Origin: Frigidibacter mobilis
GTDB taxonomy: Bacteria; Pseudomonadota; Alphaproteobacteria; Rhodobacterales; Rhodobacteraceae
Assembly (NCBI RefSeq): GCF_001620265.1
Contig: NZ_CP012661.1
Location: 1,550,001-1,614,000 of the forward strand
Reading direction: 5' to 3'
DNA: 64,000 nucleotides
Below the pieces are notes generated by a model. The model was not told the origin of the DNA. It ran no database searches and saw nothing but the letters and a program-made list of their open reading frames with translations. This document shows positions 1-7,888 of this stretch, in pieces. The first letter of the stretch is position 1. Each line of letters opens with the position of its first letter. The position numbers were made by a program, and so were the translations under genes.

Positions 1-16
1 CTGCGATACGCTTCAT
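1..16 (-). CDS. 5' end of the next operon gene (product unknown)
   Basis: Only the first five codons (MKRIA) lie inside the window. The ATG is at 16-14 on the minus strand, five bases beyond the stop codon of the YejA-like gene. A GAGGAG ribosome site overlaps that stop. In this family the next gene is usually an inner-membrane permease (YejB type), but the visible residues cannot show this. Confidence 0.5.
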
Positions 17-20
17 GTCG

Positions 21-1856
21 TCACTCCTCATGCCACCAGACATCGGGCGCAAAGCCCGGCCAGTCGCCATATAACGGTAGCCTTGCGGGATAATGAAGAT
101 CGCCGGAATGGGCAAGCCGGGTGGCCTTGGAATACCACACCGGAATCACCCAGCGTCCGGCGGTCAGGATCCGGTCCAGCGCCTGCGCTGCGGCGGTCAG
201 CTCCTCGGGGTCCGTCGCGGTCAGCATCGCGTCGATCATCGCATCGGCGGCCGGCGAGGCCATGCCCATCCAGTTGCGGCTGCCGGGCTGATCGACGCCG
301 GCCGCGCCCCAGTAGAGCCGCTGTTCGTTGCCCGGGCTCAGCGACAGGGCGCGCAGGATCCAGGCCATGTCGAAATCGAAATTGTTCGTCCGCTGCACAT
401 ATTGCGCGTTGTCGACGCTGACGATGCGCGGGGTGATCCCCAGCTGCCGCAGCGCCTGCACGTAGATGTCCACCACCTGCCCGGGCTCTGCCGCGCCCTG
501 CGCCAGCAGGATCTCGAACTGGAAGGGTGCGCCGCTGGCATCGCGCAGGGTGCCGCCCTCGGCCGTCCAGCCCGCCTCTTCCAGCAGGGCCACCGCCCGG
601 CGCATGTTGGCACGGTTGCGCAGGGTGCCGTCCGAGGCCGGCGGCGCATAGCCCTCAAGCGTGCCGGGGGTCAGGCTGTCCGCGAAGGGTGCCAGCAATT
701 CGGCCACCCGCCCCGTCGCAGGGCCCGGCTGCATCGCCAGCGCCGAGTTGGCGAAGTAGGAGGTGATGCGGGGCTCTGTCCCCAGGTTCAGCGTCTGGTT
801 GATGAACTCGAAGTTGAAGGCCAGCGTCAGCGCCTCTCGCACGCGCCAGTCGGCAAAGGCCGGGCGGCGGGTGTTGAACACAAGGCCGGTGATGCCCGAG
901 GGGCGCTGATGCGGGATCTCGGCCTTCACCACCTCGCCCGAGGCGACGGCGGGGAAGGTGAACTGCGTCTGCCAGCGCGCGGCATTTGTTTCGCGCCAGA
1001 TCGACAGGTCGCCCGCCTTGAACGCTTCGAAGATCACGCCCGGATCGGCGAAATACTCATAGCGCAGCTCACCGAGGTTATAGAGCCCGCGCGCAACCGG
1101 CAGATCCTTGCCCCACCAGTCCGGGTTGCGCACGAAGCTGATATAGCGCCCCGGCTCGAACGCGCCGACGGTATAGGCGCCCGACCCGATCGGCACCTCC
1201 AGCGAGGATTGCGCGAAATCCTTGCCCTCCCACTGCGCCCTCTTCAGCACCGGGCGCATACCCATCAGCAGCGCCAGCTCGCGGTCCGGTTCCGTGAAGT
1301 CGATCCGCACCTTGCCGGGGGCAGGGGAGCCGATGCCGGCGACCTTGGCCCAGGCCGTGCGATAGCGGGGGTGGCCCTGGGTTCCCAGCGTCTCATAGCT
1401 CCAGATCACATCCTCTACCGTCACCGGGCTGCCATCCGAAAAGCGGGCCTCGGGGCGCAGGGTATATTCGACGAAAGATCGTGCCTCATCCGTCTCGACC
1501 GATTCGGCCAGAAGCCCGTAGAGCGTGAACGGTTCGTCGATGGAGCGGATCATCAGCGTCTCGGCGACATGCAGGCCCATGCCCCAAGGCGCGCGGCCCG
1601 CCAGGATCCACGGATTGAGCGAATCGAATCCCCCCGGCTCGCCCATCACGATGCGCCCGCCCTTGGGAGCTTCGGGGTTGGCATAGGGCAGCACCACAAA
1701 ATCGGGTGGCAGGGCTGGCTCTCCATACATAGCTATGCCGTGGGTCGGATCTGCCTGCGCCTGCTGCGCTGCGGCGAGCGCGAAAAACGCAACACACAAA
1801 GGCGCGAGCGCGCGGCGAAGATGGTGGCGCGAGGCCCTCGGAATCCGTGGTTTCAT
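21..1856 (-). CDS. Periplasmic oligopeptide-binding protein, family 5 (YejA-like)
   Basis: This is a 611-residue extracellular solute-binding protein (SBP_bac_5), the periplasmic receptor of an oligopeptide or microcin C-type ABC importer. I start it at the ATG at 1856 rather than the longer frame to 1925, because a typical signal peptide follows directly: basic residues, then LCVAFFALAAAQQAQA, with cleavage before DPTHGIAMYG. The domain order is the normal one: an early lobe with LRPEARFSDGSPVTVEDV, the hinge region, then LLEEAGW and ILLAQGAAEPGQ, and the late segment near the C terminus. HGIAMYGEPALPPDF and the following MGEPGGFDSLNPW are typical of the YejA group. A permease probably follows, since another ATG lies 5 bp past the stop. 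A divergent sRNA candidate shares the upstream region. Confidence 0.9.
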   Translation of the reverse strand: MKPRIPRASRHHLRRALAPLCVAFFALAAAQQAQADPTHGIAMYGEPALPPDFVVLPYANPEAPKGGRIVMGEPGGFDSLNPWILAGRAPWGMGLHVAETLMIRSIDEPFTLYGLLAESVETDEARSFVEYTLRPEARFSDGSPVTVEDVIWSYETLGTQGHPRYRTAWAKVAGIGSPAPGKVRIDFTEPDRELALLMGMRPVLKRAQWEGKDFAQSSLEVPIGSGAYTVGAFEPGRYISFVRNPDWWGKDLPVARGLYNLGELRYEYFADPGVIFEAFKAGDLSIWRETNAARWQTQFTFPAVASGEVVKAEIPHQRPSGITGLVFNTRRPAFADWRVREALTLAFNFEFINQTLNLGTEPRITSYFANSALAMQPGPATGRVAELLAPFADSLTPGTLEGYAPPASDGTLRNRANMRRAVALLEEAGWTAEGGTLRDASGAPFQFEILLAQGAAEPGQVVDIYVQALRQLGITPRIVSVDNAQYVQRTNNFDFDMAWILRALSLSPGNEQRLYWGAAGVDQPGSRNWMGMASPAADAMIDAMLTATDPEELTAAAQALDRILTAGRWVIPVWYSKATRLAHSGDLHYPARLPLYGDWPGFAPDVWWHEE

Positions 1857-1934
1857 GCCGGGGGCAATCCCTTCTGTGGCGGTTTTTCTGAGGCAGACGC
1901 TACCCTTCCGGGCCAGCCTTTTCAAACTTTTAGC

Positions 1935-1963
1935 TTGGACGGCGCGTTTGATGGGCGTATAAG
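1935..1963 (+). promoter_or_regulatory. Sigma-70-type promoter for the sRNA candidate
   Basis: TTGGAC at 1935-1940 and TATAAG at 1958-1963 are separated by exactly 17 bp. This predicts a start at the A at about 1970. No plus-strand protein gene begins before the terminator at 2017-2045, so the promoter and terminator frame a short transcript. Confidence 0.6.
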
Positions 1964-1969
1964 GGCCCT

Positions 1970-2045
1970 ACTGCTCGATAGGTTTCTTGCCTGTATGAAA
2001 CCTGCCTCAACGACTTAACGCCCGCCTCGCGCGGGCGTTTTTTTT
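1970..2045 (+). ncRNA. Candidate small RNA, about 76 nt
   Basis: The interval between a good promoter and a strong intrinsic terminator has no usable reading frame but has clear RNA structure. The first hairpin has a 7-bp stem, AGGTTTC (1980-1986) with GAAACCT (1997-2003), and a 10-nt loop. A short unpaired stretch follows (about 2004-2016), then the 9-bp terminator stem and a U tract. Two hairpins with a U-rich tail is the usual shape of an Hfq-dependent trans-acting sRNA. I do not recognise the family. It lies between two divergent genes and does not overlap either coding sequence. Confidence 0.55.
2017..2045 (+). terminator. Intrinsic terminator
   Basis: A perfect 9-bp stem, AACGCCCGC (2017-2025) with GCGGGCGTT (2031-2039), a 5-nt loop and a run of eight Ts from 2038. 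It works on the plus strand, where the only upstream transcription signal is the promoter at 1935-1963. Confidence 0.85.
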
Positions 2046-2134
2046 GCGCGCTTTCCGGCCTGCCGCGATGCCGCGGTGCTGGATGTTGCAGCGGCCCGGT
2101 ATAAAGTCGGTGCAAAGCTGCAAGAGGATCACCC

Positions 2135-2920
2135 ATGAGCATCACCACATCGCTGGCGGGCAAGACTGCCATCATCACCGGATCCAATTCCGGCATCGGA
2201 CTCGGCATCGCGCGCGAGCTGGCGCGGGCCGGGGCGGATGTCGTGCTGAACTCGTTCACCGACAGCGCCGAAGATCACGCGCTGGCCGCCAGCATCGGGG
2301 CAGAGTTCGGCGTGACTGCGCGCTACATCCGCGCCGACATGTCGAAGGGCGACGACTGCCGCGCGCTGATCGAGCAGGCGGGGGCCTGCGACATCCTTGT
2401 GAACAATGCCGGCATCCAGCATGTCGCGCCGGTCGATGAATTCCCCACCGCGAAATGGGACGCGATCATCGCCATCAACCTCAGTTCGGCCTTCCACACC
2501 ACCGCCGCGGCGCTGCCGAAGATGCGCGCGGCGGGCTGGGGCCGGGTCATCAACATCGCCTCGGCGCACGGGCTGACCGCCTCGCCCTACAAATCCGCCT
2601 ATGTCGCGGCCAAGCACGGCATCGTCGGCTTCACCAAAGTAGTGGCGCTGGAAACGGCGGAAGAACCGATCACCTGCAACTCTATCTGCCCCGGCTATGT
2701 GCTGACCCCGCTGGTCGAGGCGCAGATCCCCGACCAGATGAAGACCCATTCCATGAGCCGCGAAGAGGTCATCAAGAAGGTGATGCTGGACCGCCAGCCC
2801 TCGCGCGAGTTTGCGACGGTGGAGCAGATGGGGGGCACCGTGGTGTTCCTGTGCACGGATTGCGCGGCGCAGATCACCGGAACCGCGATCAGTGTCGACG
2901 GGGGCTGGACGGCGCTCTGA
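2135..2920 (+). CDS. bdhA: D-3-hydroxybutyrate dehydrogenase
   Basis: This 261-residue classical short-chain dehydrogenase interconverts 3-hydroxybutyrate and acetoacetate with NAD, in the breakdown of polyhydroxybutyrate. Visible motifs are the Rossmann TGSNSGIG near residue 16, NNAGIQHV, the catalytic Ser in INIASAHG, and Tyr/Lys in SAYVAAKHG. PGYVLTPLVEAQIPDQ and the GTAISVDGGW ending are typical of bacterial BdhA rather than of other SDRs. A ribosome site (AAGAGGATC) precedes the ATG, and a TATAAA box lies at 2100-2105. The patatin-like gene follows 99 bp downstream on the same strand, which suggests a PHB or lipid mobilisation unit. Confidence 0.93.
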   Translation: MSITTSLAGKTAIITGSNSGIGLGIARELARAGADVVLNSFTDSAEDHALAASIGAEFGVTARYIRADMSKGDDCRALIEQAGACDILVNNAGIQHVAPVDEFPTAKWDAIIAINLSSAFHTTAAALPKMRAAGWGRVINIASAHGLTASPYKSAYVAAKHGIVGFTKVVALETAEEPITCNSICPGYVLTPLVEAQIPDQMKTHSMSREEVIKKVMLDRQPSREFATVEQMGGTVVFLCTDCAAQITGTAISVDGGWTAL

Positions 2921-3019
2921 CCGGGTCTACCTGTCAGGGCGGGGATGAGACGGCGGGTACGGGCGTGCGGGGCGGTCTGCCTCGGCCCGTGTTTCAGGGG
3001 AAAGCGAAAGGCAGGCATC

Positions 3020-4384
3020 ATGACAGGAACAACGGGCAAACCCGGCGGCGGGCGCGGCAAGGCCGACCCACGGCCGGGGCCGCGCAAGATCGTGCGGCGG
3101 CCGAAGGCTGGGGCAGGGGAGGCGGCCGAGGCCAGCCCGGCTGCGGGCGTGCCCGGTGCCAAGGCCGCGGCGAAGCCCGCTGCGCCCAAGCCCAAGGCTG
3201 CGCCCAAGCCAAGGGCCACGGCAAAGCCCAAAGCTGCCGCCCCGGACCTGGCCGACAAGCCGGGCCCGCTGGCTGCCATAGAGGAACTGGTGACGGCCAA
3301 TGAAGGCGCCCCCGGTCCCGACCTGGCCACCCCAGCCGTCAGCGGGGCCAGGGAGCCTTGCCGCATCAACCTCGCGCTGCAGGGCGGGGGGGCACATGGC
3401 GCCTTCACCTGGGGCGTGCTCGACCGGCTGCTGGAGGACCCCGGCATCGACATTGCCGCAATCTCGGGCTGCTCGGCGGGGGCGATGAACGCTGCCGCGC
3501 TGAAATCGGGCTGGGTCGCTGGCGGGCGGCAGGGCGCGCGCGATCAGCTCGACTGGCTCTGGGGCCAGATGGGCGCGATCCCCGACCTGTCCTTCGCGCA
3601 TTGGCTGATGGCCTTCCTGCCCGGCCCGGCGATGACCGCGAAGATGATCGAGACGGTCGTTCCCTTCTCGATGATCGACGCGGTGACCAGCGCCGTCAGC
3701 CCCTATGACCTGCCGTTCTGGGAAAACCCGCTGCGCCGGGTTGCCGAACGCTTTGCCTATGATCGCATCGGCGCGCAGGAGGGCCCGCTGATCTTCATCA
3801 GTGCCACCAATGTGCGCACGGGCAAGATCCGCGTCTTCAACAATGCCGAAATCGGCACCGATGTGATCCTGGCCTCGGCCTGCCTGCCGACGCTGTTCCG
3901 TGCGGTGGAGATCGAGGATCCGGCGACCGGCAGATGCGAGGCCTATTGGGATGGCGGCTATGCCGGCAACCCGGCGCTGTTCCCGCTGTTCGCGCCGAAC
4001 CTGCCCGATGACGTGGTGATCGTGAACATCAATCCGATCCTGCGCGAAGAGCTGCCCCGCAGTGCGGCCGAGATCGGCAACCGCATCAACGAGATCAGCT
4101 TCAACTCGTCCCTGCTGCGCGAGTTGCGCGCCATCGCCTTCGTGAAACGCCTGCTGGCCGGCGGCCAGTTGCAGCCGGGCAGCATGAAGGACGTGCGCGT
4201 CCACATGATCGCCGATGACAAGTTGATGGGAAGCCTCAGCGTGGCCACGAAGATCGTGCCGGCGCCGACGCTGCTGGCGCATCTGAGGGCGGCGGGCCGG
4301 TTGGCGGCCGAAGACTTCATGGAAAGCGCGCGCAGCAAGATCGGCACGGCGGGCTCTGTCGATCTGGCGGCGCTGCTGGCCTGA
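3020..4384 (+). CDS. Patatin-like phospholipase
   Basis: This is a 454-residue protein with a patatin domain from about residue 112 to the end. It shows the oxyanion motif QGGGAHGAF (121-129), the nucleophile motif GCSAG with Ser152, and the dyad Asp in WDGG near residue 310. I chose the ATG at 3020 because the preceding codons of the open frame look non-coding and AAAGGCAGG lies just upstream. Residues 1-90 are low-complexity Lys/Pro/Ala, reminiscent of phasin or PHB-granule tails and probably disordered. The gene follows bdhA, so the substrate could be a storage polyester or a membrane lipid. That substrate assignment is inference. Confidence 0.88.
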   Translation: MTGTTGKPGGGRGKADPRPGPRKIVRRPKAGAGEAAEASPAAGVPGAKAAAKPAAPKPKAAPKPRATAKPKAAAPDLADKPGPLAAIEELVTANEGAPGPDLATPAVSGAREPCRINLALQGGGAHGAFTWGVLDRLLEDPGIDIAAISGCSAGAMNAAALKSGWVAGGRQGARDQLDWLWGQMGAIPDLSFAHWLMAFLPGPAMTAKMIETVVPFSMIDAVTSAVSPYDLPFWENPLRRVAERFAYDRIGAQEGPLIFISATNVRTGKIRVFNNAEIGTDVILASACLPTLFRAVEIEDPATGRCEAYWDGGYAGNPALFPLFAPNLPDDVVIVNINPILREELPRSAAEIGNRINEISFNSSLLRELRAIAFVKRLLAGGQLQPGSMKDVRVHMIADDKLMGSLSVATKIVPAPTLLAHLRAAGRLAAEDFMESARSKIGTAGSVDLAALLA

Positions 4385-4413
4385 GCTGAGCAGGCCTTGG
4401 CCGAAATACAGAA

Positions 4414-4482
4414 CGCCCGGGCGCGCAAGGCGGCCCGGGCGCAAGGCACAGACCTCGGGGGCGGCGCAAGCCGGCCCCGAGG
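4414..4482. terminator. Two hairpins between convergent genes
   Basis: The first hairpin is a 9-bp stem, CGCCCGGGC (4414-4422) with GCCCGGGCG (4433-4441). The second pairs 4453-4465 with 4470-4482 around a GCAA loop, with one G.G mismatch. Neither has a T tract. They sit between convergent genes, so they may end transcription from both sides or protect 3' ends. Confidence 0.5.
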
Positions 4483-4496
4483 GCATGAGGCATGGA

Positions 4497-4691
4497 TCAG
4501 TCGGCCGAAACGACGGCAGCGACCAGAACCAGCAGCAGGATCGGCACCAGGATGCCAGCCGACGAGGACGAGGTGTCTTCGACGATGACTTCCGGCTGGA
4601 TCATCGGTTCCATGACGGGTTCGGAATAGCCGCCGGCAAAGGCCGGCGCGGCGATCAGCGAGGCGAGGATGGCGGCTTTGAAGGTTTTCAT
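4497..4691 (-). CDS. Small secreted or membrane protein of Rhodobacteraceae type
   Basis: This 64-residue protein has a signal peptide (MKTFKAAILASLIAAPAFA), a short Pro/Glu/Val linker (SEPVMEPMIQPEVIVEDTS) and one C-terminal membrane helix (GILVPILLLVLVAAVV). The ATG at 4691 has GGAG 6-9 bases upstream and gives a complete signal peptide, so I reject the longer frame. Similar small proteins of unknown function are widespread in Rhodobacterales. It is probably anchored in the inner membrane with a short periplasmic segment. No function is assigned. Confidence 0.7.
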   Translation of the reverse strand: MKTFKAAILASLIAAPAFAGGYSEPVMEPMIQPEVIVEDTSSSSAGILVPILLLVLVAAVVSAD

Positions 4692-4994
4692 GTCAGTCTC
4701 CGACTTTATTTTGGCCCGGTAGGGCACAGTTTCAGGCAACTTCCGATCCGAGGTGCCCCCCCATCACCCACCCGGGCAGCAGAGGACCAACGCAGGCCGC
4801 AAGCATGTCCGGTCCGGCATTGAGGAGCCCTGAAAGATCAGATGACTACCCTCCGTCAGCGGAACGTCGACGGTATGATTCTAACACGCCCCTTGGCCGC
4901 CACAACGGAAATGTCTGCGCAAACATGAAAGTCGTTGCAAAGAGGCCGCAGCCAGTTTGCAACTTTGAGGAAGGCCAGGCCCAATCGGGCCGCT
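4692..4994. other. Intergenic region without a gene
   Basis: About 300 bp between two minus-strand genes. I see no credible reading frame, only the upstream region of the small membrane protein and the 3' flank of the DUF502 gene. Confidence 0.6.
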
Positions 4995-5702
4995 TCAGCG
5001 CGGTGCCGCCGGCGGCTCCTTGGCGGTAGGATAGACCAGCCCAGCCGAGATGATTAGCTTGGCCGTGTCCTCGACGCTCATGTCCAGATAGGTGACCTGC
5101 GAGCTGGGGACATAGAGCAGGAATCCCGAGGTCGGGTTCGGCGTTGTCGGCAGGAACACCGACACCAGCGGCTCGCCGTCGCCGGCACGGGCCGCGACTT
5201 CGCCCTTCGCCATCGTGGACACGAACCCGATCGCCCAGATCCCCTTGCGCGGATACTCGATCAGGCAGGCCTTGTCGAAACTCGCCTCGGACTGGGCGAA
5301 CACCGTCTCGGCGATCTGTTTCAGCCCGCTGTAGATCGACCGGATCACCGGCATCCGGTCCACCAGATGCTCGCCCCAGCGCAGCAGGGACCGGCCGATG
5401 AGGCCCTTGGCGAGCCAGCCGACGATCACGGTGAACAGCAGGAAGAAGATCACGCCGACACCGCGCAGGTCTATGCCTATATACTGCTCGGGCCGGAAGC
5501 GGTGCGGCACCAGCGGCAGCACGAAGGCGTCGATCCAGCCGGTGACGGTCCACAGCAGCCAGATGGTCAGCCCGATGGGAAAGATCACCACAAGGCCGGT
5601 CAGGAACGAGGCCCGCAGCGCCGACAGCGGGCCAGTCTTGCGCGGCGGCAAGGGCCGCAGCGGGTTGCCGTGGGGATGGGGGTCGTCCGGATGCTCGGTC
5701 AT
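4995..5702 (-). CDS. DUF502 family membrane protein
   Basis: This is a 235-residue protein with a His/Pro-rich cytoplasmic N terminus and two membrane helices at about residues 28-52 (ASFLTGLVVIFPIGLTIWLL) and 77-100 (GVGVIFFLLFTVIVGWLA). A soluble domain follows, containing MPVIRSIYSGLKQIAETV and FLPTTPNPTSGFLLYVP, both signatures of DUF502. The ATG at 5702 has AGAGGA just upstream. The family has no established function in bacteria. The gene stands alone, downstream of psuG on the same strand with a 76-bp gap, and could be read from the psuKG promoter. Confidence 0.85.
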   Translation of the reverse strand: MTEHPDDPHPHGNPLRPLPPRKTGPLSALRASFLTGLVVIFPIGLTIWLLWTVTGWIDAFVLPLVPHRFRPEQYIGIDLRGVGVIFFLLFTVIVGWLAKGLIGRSLLRWGEHLVDRMPVIRSIYSGLKQIAETVFAQSEASFDKACLIEYPRKGIWAIGFVSTMAKGEVAARAGDGEPLVSVFLPTTPNPTSGFLLYVPSSQVTYLDMSVEDTAKLIISAGLVYPTAKEPPAAPR

Positions 5703-5778
5703 GGCGGTCCTCTGCTGACAGCCAGACCCTATGGGCTGGCGGGGGGCGCGACAATGCTTTGCCGCACCCCGGGCGCGG

Positions 5779-6699
5779 TCAATTTTTCGCGCTGGCCAGT
5801 TCGATGGCGATGGCGGCCGCCAGCCGTGCATTGTTGCGCACCAGCGCGATGTTGGCGGTCAGCGAGCGCCCCTCGGTCAGTGCAAAGATCCGGTCCAGCA
5901 GGAACGGCGTCACCGACTTGGCGGCGATTCCCTGTGCCGCCGCTTCGGCCAGCGCCACCTCGACTGCCGGCATGATCTCGGCCAGCGGGATCTCGTCCGC
6001 GGCCGGCACCGGGTTGGCGACCAGCTGCCCTCCCGGCAGCCCGATGCGCTCCCGCATCCGGTGGGCGGCGGCGATCTCGGCCGCGCTGTCCATCCGCAGC
6101 GGCGCGGGCAGGCCCGAGCCGCGCGACCAGAAGGCCGGGAACTCGTCCTGCCCCACCGCGATCACCGGCACGCCGAGCGTTTCCAGCACCTCCAGCGTCT
6201 TGGGCAGGTCGAGAATCGCCTTGGCCCCCGCCGCAACCACTGTCACCCGCGTATGGGCCAGTTCGCGCAGGTCGGCCGAGATGTCGAAGGACAGCTCCGC
6301 TCCCCGGTGCACCCCGCCGATGCCCCCGGTGGCGAAGACCTCGATTCCGGCCAGTTCGGCGCAGATCATCGTCGCGGCCACGGTGGTGGCGCCGGTGCGC
6401 CCGCTGGCGATGCAGGCGGCCAGGTCGGCCCGGCTCAGCTTCAGGGCATCCGGGGTGCGCGCCAGCGCGTCCAGCGCCGCATCCTCCAGCCCGACCAGGA
6501 TCTGCCCGCCCATCACGGCGATGGTGGCCGGCGTGGCGCCTGCGGCGCGGATCTCGGCCTCCACCGCACGGGCGGCCTCGAGGTTCTGCGGATAGGGCAT
6601 CCCGTGGGTGATGATCGTCGATTCCAGCGCGACGACCGGCAGCCCGGCCTCCAGCGCGGCGCGCACCTCGGCCGAGAGCGACAGGGGCAGGTTGGTCAT
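5779..6699 (-). CDS. psuG: Pseudouridine-5'-phosphate glycosidase
   Basis: This 306-residue enzyme splits pseudouridine 5'-phosphate into uracil and ribose 5-phosphate. The fold is recognised from ALESTIITHGMPYPQN near residue 25, IAVMGGQI, FATGGIGGVHRGAE, VVAAGAKAILDL and the late motif GGQLVANPVP. The start at 6699 overlaps the stop of the upstream kinase gene by 4 bp (ATGA), with GGAG upstream, so the two are probably translationally coupled. With PsuK it forms the two-step pathway that recycles pseudouridine from RNA turnover. Confidence 0.92.
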   Translation of the reverse strand: MTNLPLSLSAEVRAALEAGLPVVALESTIITHGMPYPQNLEAARAVEAEIRAAGATPATIAVMGGQILVGLEDAALDALARTPDALKLSRADLAACIASGRTGATTVAATMICAELAGIEVFATGGIGGVHRGAELSFDISADLRELAHTRVTVVAAGAKAILDLPKTLEVLETLGVPVIAVGQDEFPAFWSRGSGLPAPLRMDSAAEIAAAHRMRERIGLPGGQLVANPVPAADEIPLAEIMPAVEVALAEAAAQGIAAKSVTPFLLDRIFALTEGRSLTANIALVRNNARLAAAIAIELASAKN

Positions 6700-7607
6700 G
6701 TTCCGATATCTCCAGAAACGTAGCTCGCGGCGGCATCGAGCGCGGCGGCCAGCGCCGCCCCCCGGCCTGCGCCGCGCAATTCGGCCACCAGATGGGCGGC
6801 CATGAAAGTGTCGCCCGCGCCGGTGATGCGGGTGACCAGCACCGGCCGAGGCGCGGCGGTGATGACCTCGCCGCCCGCCGCGCAGCCATCGGCGCAGGCC
6901 CCGCCGCCATCGGTGACCAGCACCCGCCGCGCGCCCCGCTCCAGCAGCCCTGCCGCGGCCTCCGCCGCGCCGGCAAAACGACGCTGGCACAGCAGCCCGG
7001 CTTCCTCGATGTTGACGTAGATCGTGGCCCGCGGATGCGACAGCAGCGGCAGCAGTCGCTCGGCCTTGCCCGGGCTTGCGGGCGCGATGCGCAGATCGGC
7101 GGCCGCGAACAGCGCTGACCCGGCAATCTCGGCCAGCAGCCCCGTCGTCAGGTTCCCGTCCAGCGCCACCGGCCCTGCCCAGGGCGCCGCCGCCGAGCCC
7201 AGCCTTCCATCCTCCAGCGCGCGCAGGATCTTGCCTCCCGCCGCCTCCAGCGAATGGGCATCGGCAATCGCCGCGATCAGCCCGTTGCCGGCCTCGATGG
7301 CCATGTAACGGTCGGTTGGCAGGTCGTCCGAGCGGTAGAGATGCGCCGTCCCCAGCCCCATCGCCGCGCAGGCGGCCACCAGGTCATTGCCTTCCGCATC
7401 GCGCCCCACCGCCGACAGCAACCCCGGCCGCAGCCCGAACCGCGCCAGCGTCATGGCGATGTTCAGTGCCACACCGCCCGGAACGCGGGTGATCCGCCCC
7501 GGCACGTCGGCGCCCGTGCTCATATGGGCCGGGCTGCGGCCGATGATGTCCCACAGCACGGATCCGATGCACAGGATGTCTGGTGTCATGTCTGGTGTTT
7601 CGCTCAT
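6696..7607 (-). CDS. psuK: PfkB-family kinase, probable pseudouridine kinase
   Basis: This 303-residue ribokinase-family protein probably phosphorylates pseudouridine before PsuG acts. It starts with the family strand ILCIGSVLWDIIGR, has the nucleoside-contact region PGGVALNIAMTLARFG, and ends with ITGAGDTFMAAHL, which holds the anion hole and catalytic Asp. I prefer the ATG at 7607 (MSETPDM); 7589 is an alternative. The specific substrate is inferred from its 4-bp overlap with psuG. Confidence 0.85.
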   Translation of the reverse strand: MSETPDMTPDILCIGSVLWDIIGRSPAHMSTGADVPGRITRVPGGVALNIAMTLARFGLRPGLLSAVGRDAEGNDLVAACAAMGLGTAHLYRSDDLPTDRYMAIEAGNGLIAAIADAHSLEAAGGKILRALEDGRLGSAAAPWAGPVALDGNLTTGLLAEIAGSALFAAADLRIAPASPGKAERLLPLLSHPRATIYVNIEEAGLLCQRRFAGAAEAAAGLLERGARRVLVTDGGGACADGCAAGGEVITAAPRPVLVTRITGAGDTFMAAHLVAELRGAGRGAALAAALDAAASYVSGDIGT

Positions 7608-7743
7608 GCCTGCCCTATTCTCCAAACCCGCGCCCCCACGCAAGCCAAAACCCTTCCCCTTCGTTTTGGCCCAAATATCCCGGGGGTTCGGGGGCTGGCC
7701 CCCGCTTCTCCGCCCGCCACGGGCACCGCAAACCGCTTTTCCC

Positions 7744-7772
7744 TTGCCATCCGCCCCCGCCTGGCCTAAAGG
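7744..7772 (+). promoter_or_regulatory. Possible rpsB promoter
   Basis: TTGCCA (7744-7749) and TAAAGG (7767-7772) with a 17-bp spacer would start transcription near 7779, giving a leader of about 110 nt before rpsB. The -35 is good and the -10 is weak. Confidence 0.4.
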
Positions 7773-7799
7773 CGCGCTACTTCACAGGCTTGGTGCGGG

Positions 7800-7825
7800 C
7801 CTTTTCGGGGAGACATCCCGAAAGG
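7800..7825 (+). promoter_or_regulatory. Hairpin in the rpsB leader
   Basis: CCTTTTCGGG (7800-7809) pairs with CCCGAAAGG (7817-7825), with one bulged T and a 7-nt loop. It sits in the untranslated leader about 65 nt before the S2 start. rpsB leaders are known autoregulatory targets of S2 in other bacteria. Whether this one is such a target is inference. Confidence 0.4.
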
Positions 7826-7888
7826 TCCACCGGTTGGGGGAAACCCTGAATCACCTTGCCCAGGCGCAAACCGGAAAAGGAAATGGAC

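Noticed and set aside
93..2018. Long plus-strand open frame (641 codons) opposite the YejA-like gene
   Set aside because: It is antisense to a clear solute-binding protein, has Arg/Gly/His-rich composition and no recognisable domain. High GC makes such shadow frames common.
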